A program made the position numbers and the translations under genes. Under the pieces are notes generated by a model. The model saw nothing but the letters and a program-made list of their open reading frames with translations, was not told the origin of the DNA and did not search any database. From an uncultured Clostridia bacterium (GTDB taxonomy: Bacteria; Bacillota; Clostridia; TANB77; CAG-508), in the NCBI GenBank assembly GCA_948663505.1, contig CAPNAQ010000103.1:1-6296 (forward strand): DNA of 6,296 bases, given 5' to 3'. Below are positions 5,765 to 6,296 of this stretch, in pieces (position 1 is the stretch's first letter; every line of letters starts with the position of its first letter).

Positions 5765-6296
5765 CAATCTATGTTATTTTCTTTTAAAAATTTTTTTGCT
5801 TCATTATATCCTAATTTATAAAATTCATCTATTTTTTTCATGTCTAATAATGAAACTTTTTCACTTTTTATTTTAATAAAATAATTACTACCATTTAGTT
5901 CATATTTAGAAAGTTCTTTACACATTAATTCATAAGAACGAAATGTAATATCAATTAAATTTTTACAACAATGTTTATCTATCTCATTTTCAAAAATAAT
6001 ACTTATTACTTTATCAGCTCCCAATAATTCAACTTCTCTCCATGGTACATTTTCTCTAATACCTCCATCAACTAATTTAATATTTTTAAATTCAGTTGGT
6101 GAAAAAACAGCTGGAAAACTACAACTTGCTTGAACTGCATTTCCTATTTCTGCATCACCAATAAAAGTTGTACTATTTGAAAAACCTCTTACTTCTTTAG
6201 AACAAAAACATATTACTTCACCTGTATTCATATTTACACTTGGTATCACTAATGGCATTTTTATATTAGAAATATTATAAATATTTTTTTTATTAC
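5752..6296 (-). CDS. patatin-like phospholipase, partial (N-terminus outside window)
   Basis: About 180 C-terminal residues end at TAA 5754-5752. The frame is open to the window edge: 12 further codons precede the first ATG in view (6258) with no stop. That methionine is therefore internal, and the missing part should contain the oxyanion glycines and the GxSxG nucleophile. The visible part has family landmarks: MPLVIPSVNMNTGE, typical of the strand before the active-site half; ASCSFPAVFSP; and LVDGGIRENVP with the catalytic-dyad aspartate (codon 6069-6067) in the DGG motif. Patatin-like proteins hydrolyse acyl esters of lipids using a Ser-Asp dyad. Bacterial RssA-type members are mostly cytoplasmic with poorly known substrates. 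No membrane segment is seen here. Cysteines are relatively frequent (CC pairs near the middle and the C-terminus), with no clear motif. The small peptide gene lies 46 bp downstream without an intervening terminator, so read-through is likely. Confidence 0.85.
   Translation of the reverse strand, partial: NKKNIYNISNIKMPLVIPSVNMNTGEVICFCSKEVRGFSNSTTFIGDAEIGNAVQASCSFPAVFSPTEFKNIKLVDGGIRENVPWREVELLGADKVISIIFENEIDKHCCKNLIDITFRSYELMCKELSKYELNGSNYFIKIKSEKVSLLDMKKIDEFYKLGYNEAKKFLKENNIDCCNK

Overview
The window is very AT-rich with TTA/ATA/AGA-biased codons and purine-rich Shine-Dalgarno sites. It encodes a GerMN-domain protein and a giant 2-hydroxyacyl-CoA dehydratase-activase fusion. Together these suggest a low-GC anaerobic member of the Bacillota, Clostridia-like and probably from a spore-forming lineage. 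This is inferred from gene content and composition only. All four protein-coding genes lie on the minus strand, so they read from right to left.

Right to left: (i) 6296-5752 is the C-terminal part of a patatin-like phospholipase whose N-terminus lies beyond the window. (ii) 5705-5637 is a previously easy-to-miss 22-codon hydrophobic peptide gene. It has a near-ideal Shine-Dalgarno, its own TATAAT promoter, a hairpin that buries the start codon, and a strong two-way terminator directly after the stop. (iii) 5530-5630 on the plus strand has an excellent promoter with two perfect 14-bp palindromes. It can only produce an RNA of about 65 nt that converges on the peptide gene and shares its terminator. 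(iv) 5494-5466 is a good minus-strand promoter firing into (v) 5459-4932, a tandem array of ~193-bp repeats rich in hairpins. The array would form most of a ~560-nt leader for (vi) the 1441-aa fusion at 4896-571. (vii) 449-1 is the N-terminal part of a membrane-anchored GerMN protein.

The large protein joins two ASKHA ATPase activase modules, a four-cysteine linker and two HgdB/DUF2229-like cluster-binding regions. It is probably a one-chain ATP-driven low-potential electron-transfer machine of the acyl-CoA dehydratase/double-cubane superfamily, with unknown substrate. No dehydratase, CoA-transferase or ferredoxin gene is visible beside it, so the neighbourhood does not reveal its pathway.

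The most unusual material is in the 850-bp interval between the phospholipase and the large fusion. It holds a tiny peptide/convergent RNA pair resembling type I toxin-antitoxin layout, next to a recently duplicated structured-repeat leader. None of the transcripts is proven. They are predictions from promoter, terminator and dyad sequences.
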